Origin: Paraflavitalea soli
Lineage (GTDB): Bacteria > Bacteroidota > Bacteroidia > Chitinophagales > Chitinophagaceae
Direction: 5' to 3'
DNA: 64,000 bases
Assembly (NCBI RefSeq): GCF_003555545.1
Contig: NZ_CP032157.1
Span: 314,546-378,545, forward strand
The notes beneath the pieces are model-generated. The model searched no databases. It was not told the origin of the DNA and saw only the letters and a program-made list of their open reading frames with translations. The position numbers and the translations under genes are program-made. Below, piece after piece: positions 45,950 through 56,195 of the stretch (position 1 is its first letter; each line of letters starts with the position of its first letter).

Positions 45950-48618
45950 TGTATATTCCATCCGCCACCTACCGTATACAGTTACACAAAGGATTTACCT
46001 TACAGCAGCTCGAAGACATACTCGGTTACCTGCAGCAGTTAGGCATCTCCACCATTTATGCATCTCCCGTTACCAACGCCGGTGCCGGCAGCACCCACGG
46101 GTACGATGTAACAGACCCCCATACCATCAACCCCGGGATCGGCAGCCTGGAGGAGTTGAAAAAAGTGATCCTGGCCGCAAAACAAAAAGGCCTCGGCTGG
46201 CTGCAGGACATCGTGCCCAACCATATGGCCTTTAGTCCCGCCAACAAAAGATTGATGGACGCTTTGGAGCGCGATGCCCTGTCTGAATTCCATGGCTACT
46301 TTGATATCAACTGGAAGCACCCCGGTTGTAGGGGAAAAGTGATCGCGCCCTTCCTGGGTGATACACTCACCCATTGCATCGCCAACAATGAAATACAGAT
46401 AGTATTGAACAAAGAAGGATTTTGGGTGCAATACCAGCAGCAGCAATACCCCCTGTCCCTGCCCGCCTGCAGCATGCTGCTCTCCGTATTCACCATGCTG
46501 GCCAAAGGAAAGGACATGCCGCGTCAACTGATGCAGCTATGGCCCGGTGGATGGCAGAATGCTTCTTTTGCCAGGTGGCAGCAATACAAGGCCGGCGTAT
46601 TTGAAAAGATAGCGGGCAACAACAGGCAGCGCCAGCAGTTGGAAGCCTGGCTGGCTGTCATCAACAAAGACAAAGAACTGCTCACCCAATTGGTAGAAGG
46701 CCAATACTACCAGCTTTGTCATTGGCAGGAAGTAAATAAGCACATCAACTACCGGCGCTTCTTCACCATCAGTTCCCTCATCAGCCTCCGCATGGAAGCA
46801 GCGCCCGTATTCAACGATTACCACATCCTGTTGCACCAGCTGTACAACGAGGGTTTTATCCAGGGCCTCCGCATCGACCATATCGATGGCTTGTACGATC
46901 CCCTGCAATACACCCAACAGCTGCGCAGCCTTTTTGGAGAGGACTGTTACATCGTAGCAGAAAAAATACTGGAAGCCGGTGAAGACCTGCCCGCTGCCTG
47001 GCCCCTGCAAGGCACCACCGGGTATGAGTTTTTAGCCGCCGTGAGCCAGCTGCTCACCAACCGTACCGGCGGCGCCCGGCTCACGCGCTTCTACCAGTCC
47101 CTGGAACCGGGCCAGCAATCGTTGGCCCGGCAAACCATCGCCAACAAACAACTGATACTCGATCAATACATGCAGGGAGAATGGGACAACCTTACCCGTT
47201 ATTTTGAAGAGTTGCACCTGGCGCCTTATGAGGCCAACTGGAAACAGGCCATCGGCGCCCTGATGGTGGCCCTGCCTGTGTACCGCCTGTATCCCGGTAG
47301 TTTTCCCTTGCCGCCTGCCGACCGCCTGCTGCTGGAAGAAGCCATTGCACAGGCCCGGCAAATCCTGCCCGCAGCCGGCCATGAACTGGATCACCTGCAA
47401 CAGTTATTCTGCGGGCATACACCTGGCACAGACAAGCAGGAAGCCATCCTGCTTTTCCTGAAAAAGCTGAACCAGTATACCGGCCCGCTGATGGCCAAAG
47501 GGGTGGAAGATACTACCTTCTATACCTGGAATGCCTGCATCGCACACAATGAAGTAGGCGATACCCCCCAGGCCCTGGGCAGCACCATCGGCGCCTTTCA
47601 CCAGCAAATGAAAGCAAGGCAGCAGGCCACGCCGCTATCCCTCAATGCTACTGCCACCCACGATACCAAGCGCGGCGAAGATGCCCGCCTCCGCATCAAT
47701 ATGCTCAGTGAAATGCCCGGCCAGTGGGAGCTGGCCGTCAGCACCTGGTTCTCCCTCAACGAGCCCATACATACCCTTGTAGATGGCCGGCCTGCGCCCA
47801 CGCGAAATGAGGAGTATTTCCTGTACCAGGCCATCATCGGTGGTTTTCCGGAAGATAGTATCCCCACGCCCCAATGGATCGAACGCCTGCAGCAGTCCTT
47901 TCAAAAAGCCATACGCGAGGCCAAGGTACATACCACCTGGGACCAGCCCCATGAAACCTACGAGCAGGCCTGCCATGATTTCATACACCGGTTGTTTGCA
48001 AAGGACCATTCCTTTTTGCAACATTTCCTGCCTTTTATGCAACAGGTAAATGAGGCCGCCGCCGTGGCCTCCCTCAGTCAGCTATTGATCAAGCTCACTG
48101 CGCCCGGTATACCCGATATCTACCAGGGTTGTGAATTGGGCGACTACAGTTTTGTAGATCCCGACAACCGCCGGCCCGTCGATTACCAGCAACGCATACA
48201 ATACCTGCAGCAGGTACAGCAGGAAGAGCAGCGGGGCAGGGAAGCCCTCTTTGCTTTCCTGCGCAGCCATCGCGCACAGGGACTGGAAAAATTATTCCTT
48301 ACCTGGAAAGCTTTGCAGTTTCGCCGGCAGCACAAGGAGCTGTTCATCCACGGCGATTACAACGAACTAACCGTAAGTGGTGCAACACCGGTTGCCATTG
48401 CCTATACCCGCCAATGGCAGCAGCAACAGGTGATCGTAGTAGCATCTTTGCCCGCAGCCCGGGAGCAACAGGAAGCATGGATCACCCTACCCGGAGACAT
48501 GTCATCACACTGGACCAATGTATTGACCGGCGAAAGCATCCACCTCACTGGCAACAGGGTGCCGCTAACAACCTGTTGCACCTGGTTGCCTGTAGCCCTG
48601 CTGAGCCAGGACAGCTAA
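45949..48618 (+). CDS. treY: Malto-oligosyltrehalose synthase
   Basis: 889 residues of GH13. MYIPSATYRIQLHKGFTLQQ is the typical start. Catalytic regions: GLRIDHIDGLYDP (nucleophile), CYIVAEKILEAGEDLP (acid), NATATHDTKRGEDARLR, and the C-terminal YQGCELGDYSFVDPDNRRPV. It isomerises the reducing-end alpha-1,4 bond of maltodextrin to alpha,alpha-1,1. Overlaps the treZ stop, so the two are coupled. Confidence 0.96.
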   Translation: MYIPSATYRIQLHKGFTLQQLEDILGYLQQLGISTIYASPVTNAGAGSTHGYDVTDPHTINPGIGSLEELKKVILAAKQKGLGWLQDIVPNHMAFSPANKRLMDALERDALSEFHGYFDINWKHPGCRGKVIAPFLGDTLTHCIANNEIQIVLNKEGFWVQYQQQQYPLSLPACSMLLSVFTMLAKGKDMPRQLMQLWPGGWQNASFARWQQYKAGVFEKIAGNNRQRQQLEAWLAVINKDKELLTQLVEGQYYQLCHWQEVNKHINYRRFFTISSLISLRMEAAPVFNDYHILLHQLYNEGFIQGLRIDHIDGLYDPLQYTQQLRSLFGEDCYIVAEKILEAGEDLPAAWPLQGTTGYEFLAAVSQLLTNRTGGARLTRFYQSLEPGQQSLARQTIANKQLILDQYMQGEWDNLTRYFEELHLAPYEANWKQAIGALMVALPVYRLYPGSFPLPPADRLLLEEAIAQARQILPAAGHELDHLQQLFCGHTPGTDKQEAILLFLKKLNQYTGPLMAKGVEDTTFYTWNACIAHNEVGDTPQALGSTIGAFHQQMKARQQATPLSLNATATHDTKRGEDARLRINMLSEMPGQWELAVSTWFSLNEPIHTLVDGRPAPTRNEEYFLYQAIIGGFPEDSIPTPQWIERLQQSFQKAIREAKVHTTWDQPHETYEQACHDFIHRLFAKDHSFLQHFLPFMQQVNEAAAVASLSQLLIKLTAPGIPDIYQGCELGDYSFVDPDNRRPVDYQQRIQYLQQVQQEEQRGREALFAFLRSHRAQGLEKLFLTWKALQFRRQHKELFIHGDYNELTVSGATPVAIAYTRQWQQQQVIVVASLPAAREQQEAWITLPGDMSSHWTNVLTGESIHLTGNRVPLTTCCTWLPVALLSQDS

Positions 48619-48681
48619 TTTTTCTTTGTCTGTATACATCTTTTATTTACCTTCATTTTACCTATAATGATCCCTTCATTA

Positions 48682-48699
48682 TTTGTCCGTACATCCCCG
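48682..48699 (+). promoter_or_regulatory. Shared motif TTTGTCCGTACATCCCCG
   Basis: 118 bases before the DUF892 gene at 48817. It differs by one base from the motif at 41748. The surrounding bases do not match, so the shared block is local. Confidence 0.45.
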
Positions 48700-48816
48700 G
48701 AGCCACCCTTTTCCTATTGCCGGTATTTTTATCTTTTAGCTTGTATATGATAGTTGACGCCATGAAGTGGGTTGCTCATTCGATCGGATGCAGGGCTAAC
48801 TTTAAACTATAACCGG

Positions 48817-49302
48817 ATGCAGGAAATGGCTGCCAAACAAGAAGATGACCTGATGTTGTTCTTCAACAATGCCCTGAAAAAAATGTATTGGGCCGAAAAG
48901 AACATTGAACGTTTACTCGATCAGATGCATGTGGAAGCATTCTCCATTAACCTGAAAAATACCATCGAAATACACCAGCTGCAAACACGACGGCATATAC
49001 AGCGTCTCGAACAGGTATTTAAGGAGCGGGAACTAAAACCGGAAGGCCGGTTTTGTGAAGCCCTGAAAGGATTGCTCAATGATGCCATGGTAGGTTTCAG
49101 CGATACCGTGCGCAAGACCCGCATCCGCGATGTAGCCATCAGCACCTGCCTGTTAAAGATCACCCATTATGAAATGGCTACCTACACTATGCTTATCCAC
49201 ATGGCCCAGGCAATTGGATGGCACGCCATTGTTGACCTTCTGCACCAGAACCTCGCCGAAGAAAAAGAGATCGTAACAGAGCTGGACCGCCGCCCGTATT
49301 AA
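48817..49302 (+). CDS. DUF892 (YciF-like) ferritin-like protein
   Basis: 161 residues from ATG 48817. Helical bundle with MLFFNNALKKMYWAEKNIER, HQLQTRRHIQRLEQVFKE, ITHYEMATYTMLIHMAQAIG and LLHQNLAEEKEIVTEL. These are the DUF892 blocks that carry Glu/His metal-type positions, although the helices here have fewer of the usual acidic ligands. YciF-type proteins are induced by osmotic or general stress. A second copy lies at 54515. Convergent overlap of 4 bases with the LLM gene. Confidence 0.87.
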   Translation: MQEMAAKQEDDLMLFFNNALKKMYWAEKNIERLLDQMHVEAFSINLKNTIEIHQLQTRRHIQRLEQVFKERELKPEGRFCEALKGLLNDAMVGFSDTVRKTRIRDVAISTCLLKITHYEMATYTMLIHMAQAIGWHAIVDLLHQNLAEEKEIVTELDRRPY

Positions 49303-50252
49303 CTTTGTTTCAAATAATTCCCAAAATCCTCAATAAATCCTTCCTGCAGCCGGTTTACATTGTGCAGGATGATACGCGTTACACCCGGCTGCTCATACGC
49401 TGCCACCCGCTCCATCAACTGTTCTATATCTGTAAAAATGGGCACCTTGCCTGCTACCTCCTCCGGACTAATATCCTTACCTGTTTCATCAAACTGTTCC
49501 GGCTTGTATAGCGTAGTCAGTTTTTCCGGCGGTGCCAGGTTGGAGCGCCATTGGTCCCAGGCGCCCATCAGCGCTTCTTCCCTGTTGCGTGCATACGAAA
49601 AAGCAAACTGCAGGTGTACCGGTTTATCAGCGCCATGATTGTCGCGGAATGCCGCTACCTTCTCCCAGGTAACCGCAGGTTCCTGCGCAGTGGTCAGCAA
49701 GCCATCTGCCCAGGGGCCTGCCCAACGGGCAGTAGTAGCCGACACCGCCGCACAGAACAACGGCGGCAGGTATATCGGCAGCGAATACAGTTTGGCTTCC
49801 TGCACCCTCACATGACCGTCAAAACTGACTTCCTCACCCAGCAGCAGCCGGCGGATGATCACCGCGCATTCCAGCAGCCGTTCATTGCGTACGGCCTTGG
49901 CAGGCCATGCATCACCCGTGATCATTTCATTCAGCGCCTCGCCGCTGCCCAGCTCCACCACCAGCCTTTGCGGAAACAATTCCGCCAGCGTGGCAATGGC
50001 CTGTGCTACGATGGCCGGATGGTAGCGCTGTCCCGGTGCACACACCATACTAAAGGGCAGGGTAGTGGCCTGCATGGCCGCCCCCATCCAGCTAAAGCTA
50101 TAGCCGCTCTGGCCCTGGCGCACACTCCAGGGATGAAAATGGTCTGATGAATGAATGCCGTCAAAACCTGCCTGTTCTGCCTTCACCACCAGGTCAAGCA
50201 AATGCGAAGGCGCAAACTGTTCATGTGCGGCATGATAACACAACAAAGCCAT
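49299..50252 (-). CDS. LLM-class flavin-dependent oxidoreductase (non-F420, TIGR03885-like)
   Basis: 317 residues of the luciferase-like TIM barrel. Motifs: AEQAGFDGIHSSDHFHPWS, GQSGYSFSWMGAAMQATT, RLVVELGSGEALNEMITGDA, TTARWAGPWADGLLTT. It belongs with the subgroup described as probable non-F420 flavin oxidoreductases. Substrate unknown. It follows the GH13 gene on the same strand by 16 bases, so they likely share a transcript. Confidence 0.85.
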   Translation of the reverse strand: MALLCYHAAHEQFAPSHLLDLVVKAEQAGFDGIHSSDHFHPWSVRQGQSGYSFSWMGAAMQATTLPFSMVCAPGQRYHPAIVAQAIATLAELFPQRLVVELGSGEALNEMITGDAWPAKAVRNERLLECAVIIRRLLLGEEVSFDGHVRVQEAKLYSLPIYLPPLFCAAVSATTARWAGPWADGLLTTAQEPAVTWEKVAAFRDNHGADKPVHLQFAFSYARNREEALMGAWDQWRSNLAPPEKLTTLYKPEQFDETGKDISPEEVAGKVPIFTDIEQLMERVAAYEQPGVTRIILHNVNRLQEGFIEDFGNYLKQS

Positions 50253-50268
50253 AGATCAGGATGAATAG

Positions 50269-51978
50269 TTAGGATAAAGCGAGTTCAAATACCACCGCCT
50301 GGTAAGGCAGTAATACCAGTTCTTCGCCGTTTAATTGTAAAGAGGTTTCATTATTGATAACCGGTTCCTCCTTCTTCAGCCGGATGCCTGCCGGCAGGAT
50401 ATAGTTCACCAGTTCCTTCGAAAAATTAAGGATCACCGCCATGCCCGCATCTTCCAGCACACGCGTGTACGTATACACCTGCTCGTGCGCAGCATCATAC
50501 AATTGATACCGTCCATATACCAATGCGAGGTGTTCTTTCCGCAATTGCGTAAGGCGGCGGAAATAATTCAAAGGAGAGTTGCCATCTGCTTCCTGAGCTG
50601 CTGCATTGATGTATACATGATCAGCATTCACCGGTATCCAGGGTTCCCCCGTGGTAAAACCCGCCTGGGGCGTGGCATCCCATTGAAAGGGTGTACGGCC
50701 GTTATCCCGCGCACCATATTGTTGATCGCGCAGGAACTGCTCCAGGTCTTCACCCTGGCTTTGCAGGTATTGGTACATCGACAGCGTTTCAATATCGCGG
50801 TAGTCATGGATGCGTTCAAACTTAATATTGGCCATGCCCAGTTCATCCCCATTGTAAAAGATCGGCGTGGCCCGCATCGTCAGTAAGAACGTCATCAGCA
50901 TTTTGGCCGAAGCAAGCCGGTATTCCGGGGCGTCATTGCCCCACCGGCTCAGCATCCTTGGCTGGTCATGGTTGCCCAGGTAGATCGTGCCCCAGCCTTC
51001 CTCCGCAAATACTTTGTCCCAGTCGCTGTATAATTGTTTAAATGTGGAAAGCCGGTAACCTGCCGGGTCAGGTCTTTTGAACGCGTCTTTTACATACCCG
51101 ATGCCCATGCCCTCAAAATGGTACAGCATGCTCAGCTCCTGCCGGTCCTCATGCACAAAGGCCAGCGCCTCTTTTTTTTCTATGCCGGGCGTTTCGGCAA
51201 TCGTTACCGCTTCGTAATGTTGTAATACCTCCCGGTTCATTTCGTGCAGGTAGTCGTGCAGTTTAGGTCCGTGGCTAAATACATAGGACCAGTCATTGTG
51301 GTATTTTTCTTTTAATTCCTCCTCGCTTACCACCGGCCAGTTCGTATCCTTGGCAATATAAGAGACTGCATCCAGCCGGAAACCGTCGATGCCTTTATCC
51401 AGCCAGAAGCGCATCATGCCATAGATCTCTTTCCGCAAAGTGGGGTTCTCCCAGTTGAGGTCTGGCTGCTTGCGCGAGAAATAATGCAGGTAATAAGCGT
51501 CCGTAGCCGCATCGTATTGCCAGGCGTCGCCCGCAGGGTCGAAGAAGCTATGCCGCCGGGGCGGCTTGCCTTTTTCAGCAGGCCACCAATGATAATAATC
51601 CCGGTAGGGATTGTCCCGCGATTTACGCGACTCCACAAACCAGGGGTGCTCATCACTTGTGTGGTTCACCACCAGGTCCATCAGCAATTTGATACCCCGC
51701 GCATGTAAGCCCGTCAGCAGTGCATTGAGGTCTGCAATCGTACCAAATACCGGTTGGATCGCTTCGTAATTGCTGATATCATAACCATTGTCGTCGTTGG
51801 GGGAGGCATATACCGGGTTGAGCCATACCAGGCCCACTCCCAGGCTTTCAATATAATCCAGTTTCGATACCAGCCCCGGCAGGTCCCCGATGCCATCTCC
51901 ATTGCTGTCCTTAAAACTGCGTGGGTACACCTGGTAGATCACGGTTTCCTTCCACCAGTCTTTGTCTTTGATCTCCAT
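50269..51978 (-). CDS. GH13 alpha-glucosidase (oligo-1,6-glucosidase family)
   Basis: 569 residues. KETVIYQVYPRSFKDSNGDG with a calcium-loop-like DSNGDGIGD; catalytic regions MDLVVNHTSDEH, GFRLDAVSYI (nucleophile), TIAETPG (acid) and YLGNHDQPRMLSRW. The residue after the nucleophile Asp is Ala rather than the Val of true oligo-1,6-glucosidases, which leans to alpha-1,4 specificity (inference). No signal peptide, so intracellular maltose, maltodextrin or trehalose-type hydrolysis. It could recycle sugar from the trehalose route. Confidence 0.93.
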   Translation of the reverse strand: MEIKDKDWWKETVIYQVYPRSFKDSNGDGIGDLPGLVSKLDYIESLGVGLVWLNPVYASPNDDNGYDISNYEAIQPVFGTIADLNALLTGLHARGIKLLMDLVVNHTSDEHPWFVESRKSRDNPYRDYYHWWPAEKGKPPRRHSFFDPAGDAWQYDAATDAYYLHYFSRKQPDLNWENPTLRKEIYGMMRFWLDKGIDGFRLDAVSYIAKDTNWPVVSEEELKEKYHNDWSYVFSHGPKLHDYLHEMNREVLQHYEAVTIAETPGIEKKEALAFVHEDRQELSMLYHFEGMGIGYVKDAFKRPDPAGYRLSTFKQLYSDWDKVFAEEGWGTIYLGNHDQPRMLSRWGNDAPEYRLASAKMLMTFLLTMRATPIFYNGDELGMANIKFERIHDYRDIETLSMYQYLQSQGEDLEQFLRDQQYGARDNGRTPFQWDATPQAGFTTGEPWIPVNADHVYINAAAQEADGNSPLNYFRRLTQLRKEHLALVYGRYQLYDAAHEQVYTYTRVLEDAGMAVILNFSKELVNYILPAGIRLKKEEPVINNETSLQLNGEELVLLPYQAVVFELALS

Positions 51979-52214
51979 AGTTGATTACTTGTTCTGTTCC
52001 CATATCATACAAATCGAATACCATCCCCGTATAGCTGACTTAAGAAACGAATGTCAGCGCTTATCCCGTTCTGCGGGATTGAGCCTGTCGATACCGTCTT
52101 CCGGACTTTCGGACTTTCCTGTCCTCCCGACTTCTGAGGAGCCTTCTGCACAGCCATCCTGGGTATGTTTTTTTATGTATCCCATAACCTGTCCTGTGCA
52201 TTGCACGCTAAAAG

Positions 52215-54374
52215 ATGAACAATATGAAATTAACGACAAGGCCAGGCAAGCCCTATCCCTTAGGCGCTTCCTGGGACGGCAAGGGCGTGAACTTCGCTTT
52301 TTATGCCACACATGCAGAAAAGGTTGAACTATGCCTCTTTGATAAAGAACAACCCGATGTCGAATCCATCAGGATCGCCATACGCGACCGGTTCGATGGC
52401 GTATGGCATATATACCTGCCCGGTATAGCCCCCGGTCAGTTGTATGGCTACCGCGTGCACGGTCCTTACGATCCTGCAAAGGGCCATCGCCACAACCCCG
52501 CCAAACTGCTCATCGATCCCTATGCAAGGGCTATCGCCGGCCGCATAGAATGGAACGATGCCCTCTTTGGGTATGAAATAGGCCACAAAGACGCCGACCT
52601 CAGCATGTCCCATGCCGACAGTGCACCTTATGTACCCAAGTCGGTAGTGGTCGATGCTTTCTTCAATTGGGGCCGCGATATACAGCTCAATATCCCTTAC
52701 CACCAGTCCGTGATCTATGAACTGCACGTAAAAGGATTCACCCATTTGCATCCGGAACTTCCCGAAAACATCCGCGGCACCTATGCCGCCCTGGCCCATC
52801 CCGTCATTATTAAATACCTGAAAGACCTGGGTGTGACAGCCGTGGAGCTGATGCCCGTGCACCATTTTGTGGCCGACAGGCACCTCGTGGAAAAAGGACT
52901 TACCAATTACTGGGGATACAATACCATTGGTTTCTTCGCTCCCGATGTACGCTATTGTTCCAGTGGTGTGAATGGTGAACAGGTAAAGGAATTCAAGACC
53001 ATGGTTAAAGAACTCCACAAAGCAGGTATCGAGGTCATCCTCGATGTGGTATACAACCACACCGCCGAAGGTAATCACCTCGGTCCCACCCTTTCTTTCC
53101 GCGGAGCCGATAACCTGTCCTATTACCGCTTGTCCAATGACGATCATCGCTACTACGATGATTATACCGGCACCGGCAACACCCTCAATGCCGGCAATCC
53201 CAACGTGCTGCGCCTTATCATGGACAGTCTGCGCTACTGGGTCACCGAAATGCACGTCGATGGCTTCCGCTTCGACCTGGCGCCCGCTCTCGTGCGCGAA
53301 CTGCGCGATGCCGATCGCCTCAACGCCTTCTTCGACATCATTCACCAGGATCCCGTGATCTCACAGGTAAAGCTCATTGCCGAACCCTGGGATATCACCG
53401 AGACGGGCTACCTCCTCGGCAAATTCCCACCCGAATGGGCCGAATGGAACGACAAGTACCGCGATACCATGCGCGATTATTGGCGCGGCGCCGATAGCAA
53501 GCTCGCCGATTTTGCCGCCCGCTTTGCCGGCAGTGCAGACCTTTACGAGAACACCAACCGCCAGCCTACTTCCAGCATCAATTACATCGCCGCCCACGAT
53601 GGCTTTACCCTGCGCGACCTGGTTTCCTACAACGATAAGCACAACGAAGCCAATGGTGATGACAACAAAGATGGCGGCGACGAGAACCGATCCTGGAACT
53701 GCGGTGCGGAAGGGCCCACCGACGATGCGGGGATCAATGAACTGCGCAGCCGCCAGCAGCGCAATTTCTTCGCCACTTTATTATTGTCGCAGGGTGTGCC
53801 GATGATCTCCGCAGGTGATGAGCTGGGCCGCACACAACAGGGCAACAACAACGCCTATTGCCAGGACAACGAAATATCCTGGATCAACTGGCTGCAGCTG
53901 GACCACGACCTCTTGCAGTTCGTGCAATACCTGATCAAAGTACGCAAACAACACCCCGCCTTCAGCCGCAACCGCTGGTTCCGTGGTCACGCCCTTACCG
54001 GTGGCGGCATGGAAGATATTGCCTGGTTCCTGCCCAATGGTGATCCCATGCAGGAAGCGCATTGGCAAACAGGTTTTGCCAAAAGCCTCGGCATCTTCCT
54101 GCATGAGTTGGAAAGTCACAACGACGATCCCCTGGATGAGGTCATCAGTCATGAGAACTTTTATTGCATCTTCAACGCCCACCACGAAGCAGTAGAATAT
54201 TACCTGCCCGGTCAGCAGTACGGCCAGCAATGGAAAATGATCATCAACACCGATCGGCCCGATGCCGTCCATGCCAGGAAGATCTATCGCTCCGGTCATC
54301 CCATCAAAGCGGCAGGCAGATCCATGATACTGCTCAAGAGCGCCGGTAAGACCATACGCGCCGCTGGCGAGTGA
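52215..54374 (+). CDS. glgX: Glycogen debranching enzyme GlgX
   Basis: 719 residues of GH13_11. N-terminal CBM48 (LGASWDGKGVNFAFYATHAE), then IYELHVKGFTHLHPELPENI, catalytic DGFRFDLAPALVRE, KLIAEPWDITETGY and NYIAAHDGFTLRDLVSYNDK. It cuts alpha-1,6 branches of limit dextrins, supplying linear maltodextrins to TreY/TreZ. Cytosolic. MNNMK offers two close ATGs. It is divergent from the GH13 glucosidase, with a 236-base spacer in between. Confidence 0.95.
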   Translation: MNNMKLTTRPGKPYPLGASWDGKGVNFAFYATHAEKVELCLFDKEQPDVESIRIAIRDRFDGVWHIYLPGIAPGQLYGYRVHGPYDPAKGHRHNPAKLLIDPYARAIAGRIEWNDALFGYEIGHKDADLSMSHADSAPYVPKSVVVDAFFNWGRDIQLNIPYHQSVIYELHVKGFTHLHPELPENIRGTYAALAHPVIIKYLKDLGVTAVELMPVHHFVADRHLVEKGLTNYWGYNTIGFFAPDVRYCSSGVNGEQVKEFKTMVKELHKAGIEVILDVVYNHTAEGNHLGPTLSFRGADNLSYYRLSNDDHRYYDDYTGTGNTLNAGNPNVLRLIMDSLRYWVTEMHVDGFRFDLAPALVRELRDADRLNAFFDIIHQDPVISQVKLIAEPWDITETGYLLGKFPPEWAEWNDKYRDTMRDYWRGADSKLADFAARFAGSADLYENTNRQPTSSINYIAAHDGFTLRDLVSYNDKHNEANGDDNKDGGDENRSWNCGAEGPTDDAGINELRSRQQRNFFATLLLSQGVPMISAGDELGRTQQGNNNAYCQDNEISWINWLQLDHDLLQFVQYLIKVRKQHPAFSRNRWFRGHALTGGGMEDIAWFLPNGDPMQEAHWQTGFAKSLGIFLHELESHNDDPLDEVISHENFYCIFNAHHEAVEYYLPGQQYGQQWKMIINTDRPDAVHARKIYRSGHPIKAAGRSMILLKSAGKTIRAAGE

Positions 54375-54514
54375 AAATGTATACGGTTTGTGGACGCGTT
54401 TACCCGAACCGGTATCCCTGTCTACAACACACTTACCGCAAATCAACAGAATGCCACTGGCACAAGCTTTGATCTCCTGTTTACAAATAATTATTAACGC
54501 ATAAATTCAATAAT

Positions 54515-55102
54515 ATGCCAAACACAAAAACAAAATCCCGCACTAAAAAGCAGGCTGCCACTGCCGGATCAGCACAAGGCAATACCCAACTGGAAAAATA
54601 CTTTTACGATGCACTAAAGGATATTTATTGGGCAGAGAAAGCCCTCACAAAAGCATTGCCAAAAATGCAGAAAGCCGCTACCACCGAAGAACTGCAGAAC
54701 GCCATTGAACAGCACATCGAACAAACCGAAGAGCAGGTAAGCAGGCTGGAGCAGGTATTCGAACTGCTGGGTAAGAAGGCCCAGGCTAAAAAATGTGATG
54801 CCATGGAAGGACTCATCAAAGAAGGCCAATCCATCATCGAAGAAACAGAAAAAGGCTCCATGACCCGTGATGTAGGTATCATCATGGCGGCGCAAAAAGT
54901 AGAACACTACGAAATTGCTACTTATGGCGGACTGGTTCAGCTGGCCACCACCATGGGCAATGAAGATGTGGCAGCCATCCTGGCAGAGACACTGGAAGAA
55001 GAAAAACAAACCGACCTCGATCTTACCGCCATTGCCGAAGGCAATATCAACTGGGCCGCCGAGCAGGAAGACGAAGAAGTAGAAGAAGAGGAAGAAGCAT
55101 AA
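54515..55102 (+). CDS. DUF892 (YciF-like) ferritin-like protein
   Basis: 195 residues. A Lys-rich N-terminus (MPNTKTKSRTKKQAATAG) precedes the helical bundle: LEKYFYDALKDIYWAEKALT, QHIEQTEEQVSRLEQVFELL, KVEHYEIATYGGLVQLATTM, LAETLEEEKQTDLDLTAIAE, with the usual Glu and His positions kept. It ends in an acidic tail EDEEVEEEEEA. A better-conserved paralogue of the 48817 gene. Followed by a strong terminator. Confidence 0.93.
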   Translation: MPNTKTKSRTKKQAATAGSAQGNTQLEKYFYDALKDIYWAEKALTKALPKMQKAATTEELQNAIEQHIEQTEEQVSRLEQVFELLGKKAQAKKCDAMEGLIKEGQSIIEETEKGSMTRDVGIIMAAQKVEHYEIATYGGLVQLATTMGNEDVAAILAETLEEEKQTDLDLTAIAEGNINWAAEQEDEEVEEEEEA

Positions 55103-55121
55103 GGCAACCCTTCAAATAAAC

Positions 55122-55152
55122 AACAAAGGCCGGGATCATCCCGGCCTTTGTT
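55122..55152 (+). terminator. Perfect hairpin AACAAAGGCCGGGAT/ATCCCGGCCTTTGTT
   Basis: A 15-bp inverted repeat around one base, 20 bases after the DUF892 stop. It is a very stable stem with only a short T run, and should end the DUF892 transcript before the SDR gene. Confidence 0.85.
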
Positions 55153-55180
55153 ACTATCATTTAAAACTTACGATGCTTTT

Positions 55181-56188
55181 ATGGATAACGAAAAACTGTA
55201 CAACCGGCGGCAGGCTCTGGGTGGCATTGGCGCATCAGTGGCCACTGTAATGGCCATACCCGCATTTGCGAATGCTGTGGACAATCATGATCAGGCATCC
55301 GCTGTGCTATCCCTGGAAGATCCCACCACAAAATATCCGCGGCCTCCGTTTAAAGAACAAAAACAACCCTGGCCTGGATTGGCGGGACAGATGGAGCCCA
55401 AACCCGATCATGGCGAAACAAGTTATAAAGGCGCCAACCGCCTTGCAGGCCGCAAGGCCCTCATTACCGGGGGCGATTCCGGTATGGGACGTGCTGCCGC
55501 CATCGCCTTTGCCCGCGAAGGAGCTGATGTAGCCATCAACTATTTACCGGCCGAAGAAGCCGATGCCAAAGAGGTGATAGCCCTGATCAAAGCTGCCGGC
55601 CGCAAAGGCGTGGCCATTCCCGGTGATCTCAAAGAAGAAGCATTTTGCAAGCGCCTGGTAGCCGAAGCCGTGCAAGCCCTGGGAGGGTTGGACATACTGG
55701 TCAACAACGCCGCCCGGCAGCAAACAAGGCCCTCCATTATGGAAGTGTCCAGTGAAGATTTCGATGCTACCATGAAGACCAATATCTATGCACCGTTCTG
55801 GACTACCAAAGCAGCCGTGCCTCATTTAAAGCCAGGGTCCGTGATCATTGCCACCACCAGTGAGCAATCCTACGATCCTTCTGCCGAGTTGTACGACTAT
55901 GCACAAACAAAAGCCGCCACCACCAATTATGTAAAGTCACTGGCCAAACAACTGGCTGCAAAAGGCATCCGGGTCAATGGTGTAGCGCCTGGCCCCATCT
56001 GGACACCTTTGCAGGTGAGCGGCGGTGCTACCATGGAAAAGCTAAAGAATTTTGGCGGTCAGACACCGCTTGGCCGTCCCGGGCAACCAGTGGAGCTCGC
56101 TTCCATCTATGTACAACTGGCCGCCAACGATGGCAGCTATGCCACCGGCCAGATCTATGGATCATCAGGCGGCAGTGGAAACCCATAA
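55181..56188 (+). CDS. SDR oxidoreductase with Tat-type N-terminus
   Basis: 335 residues from ATG 55181. NRRQALGGIGASVATVMAIP looks like a twin-arginine signal. A linker KYPRPPFKEQKQPWPG (also seen in YhdF/YghA-type stress SDRs) follows. The Rossmann part has TGGDSGMGRA, LVNNAARQ, and the catalytic Ser and YxxxK (TTSEQSY ... YDYAQTKAA). The family reduces carbonyls with NAD(P)H. An exported SDR is unusual, and many homologues lack the leader. Upstream starts overlap the terminator and are rejected. Confidence 0.88.
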   Translation: MDNEKLYNRRQALGGIGASVATVMAIPAFANAVDNHDQASAVLSLEDPTTKYPRPPFKEQKQPWPGLAGQMEPKPDHGETSYKGANRLAGRKALITGGDSGMGRAAAIAFAREGADVAINYLPAEEADAKEVIALIKAAGRKGVAIPGDLKEEAFCKRLVAEAVQALGGLDILVNNAARQQTRPSIMEVSSEDFDATMKTNIYAPFWTTKAAVPHLKPGSVIIATTSEQSYDPSAELYDYAQTKAATTNYVKSLAKQLAAKGIRVNGVAPGPIWTPLQVSGGATMEKLKNFGGQTPLGRPGQPVELASIYVQLAANDGSYATGQIYGSSGGSGNP

Positions 56189-56195
56189 CGTATCC

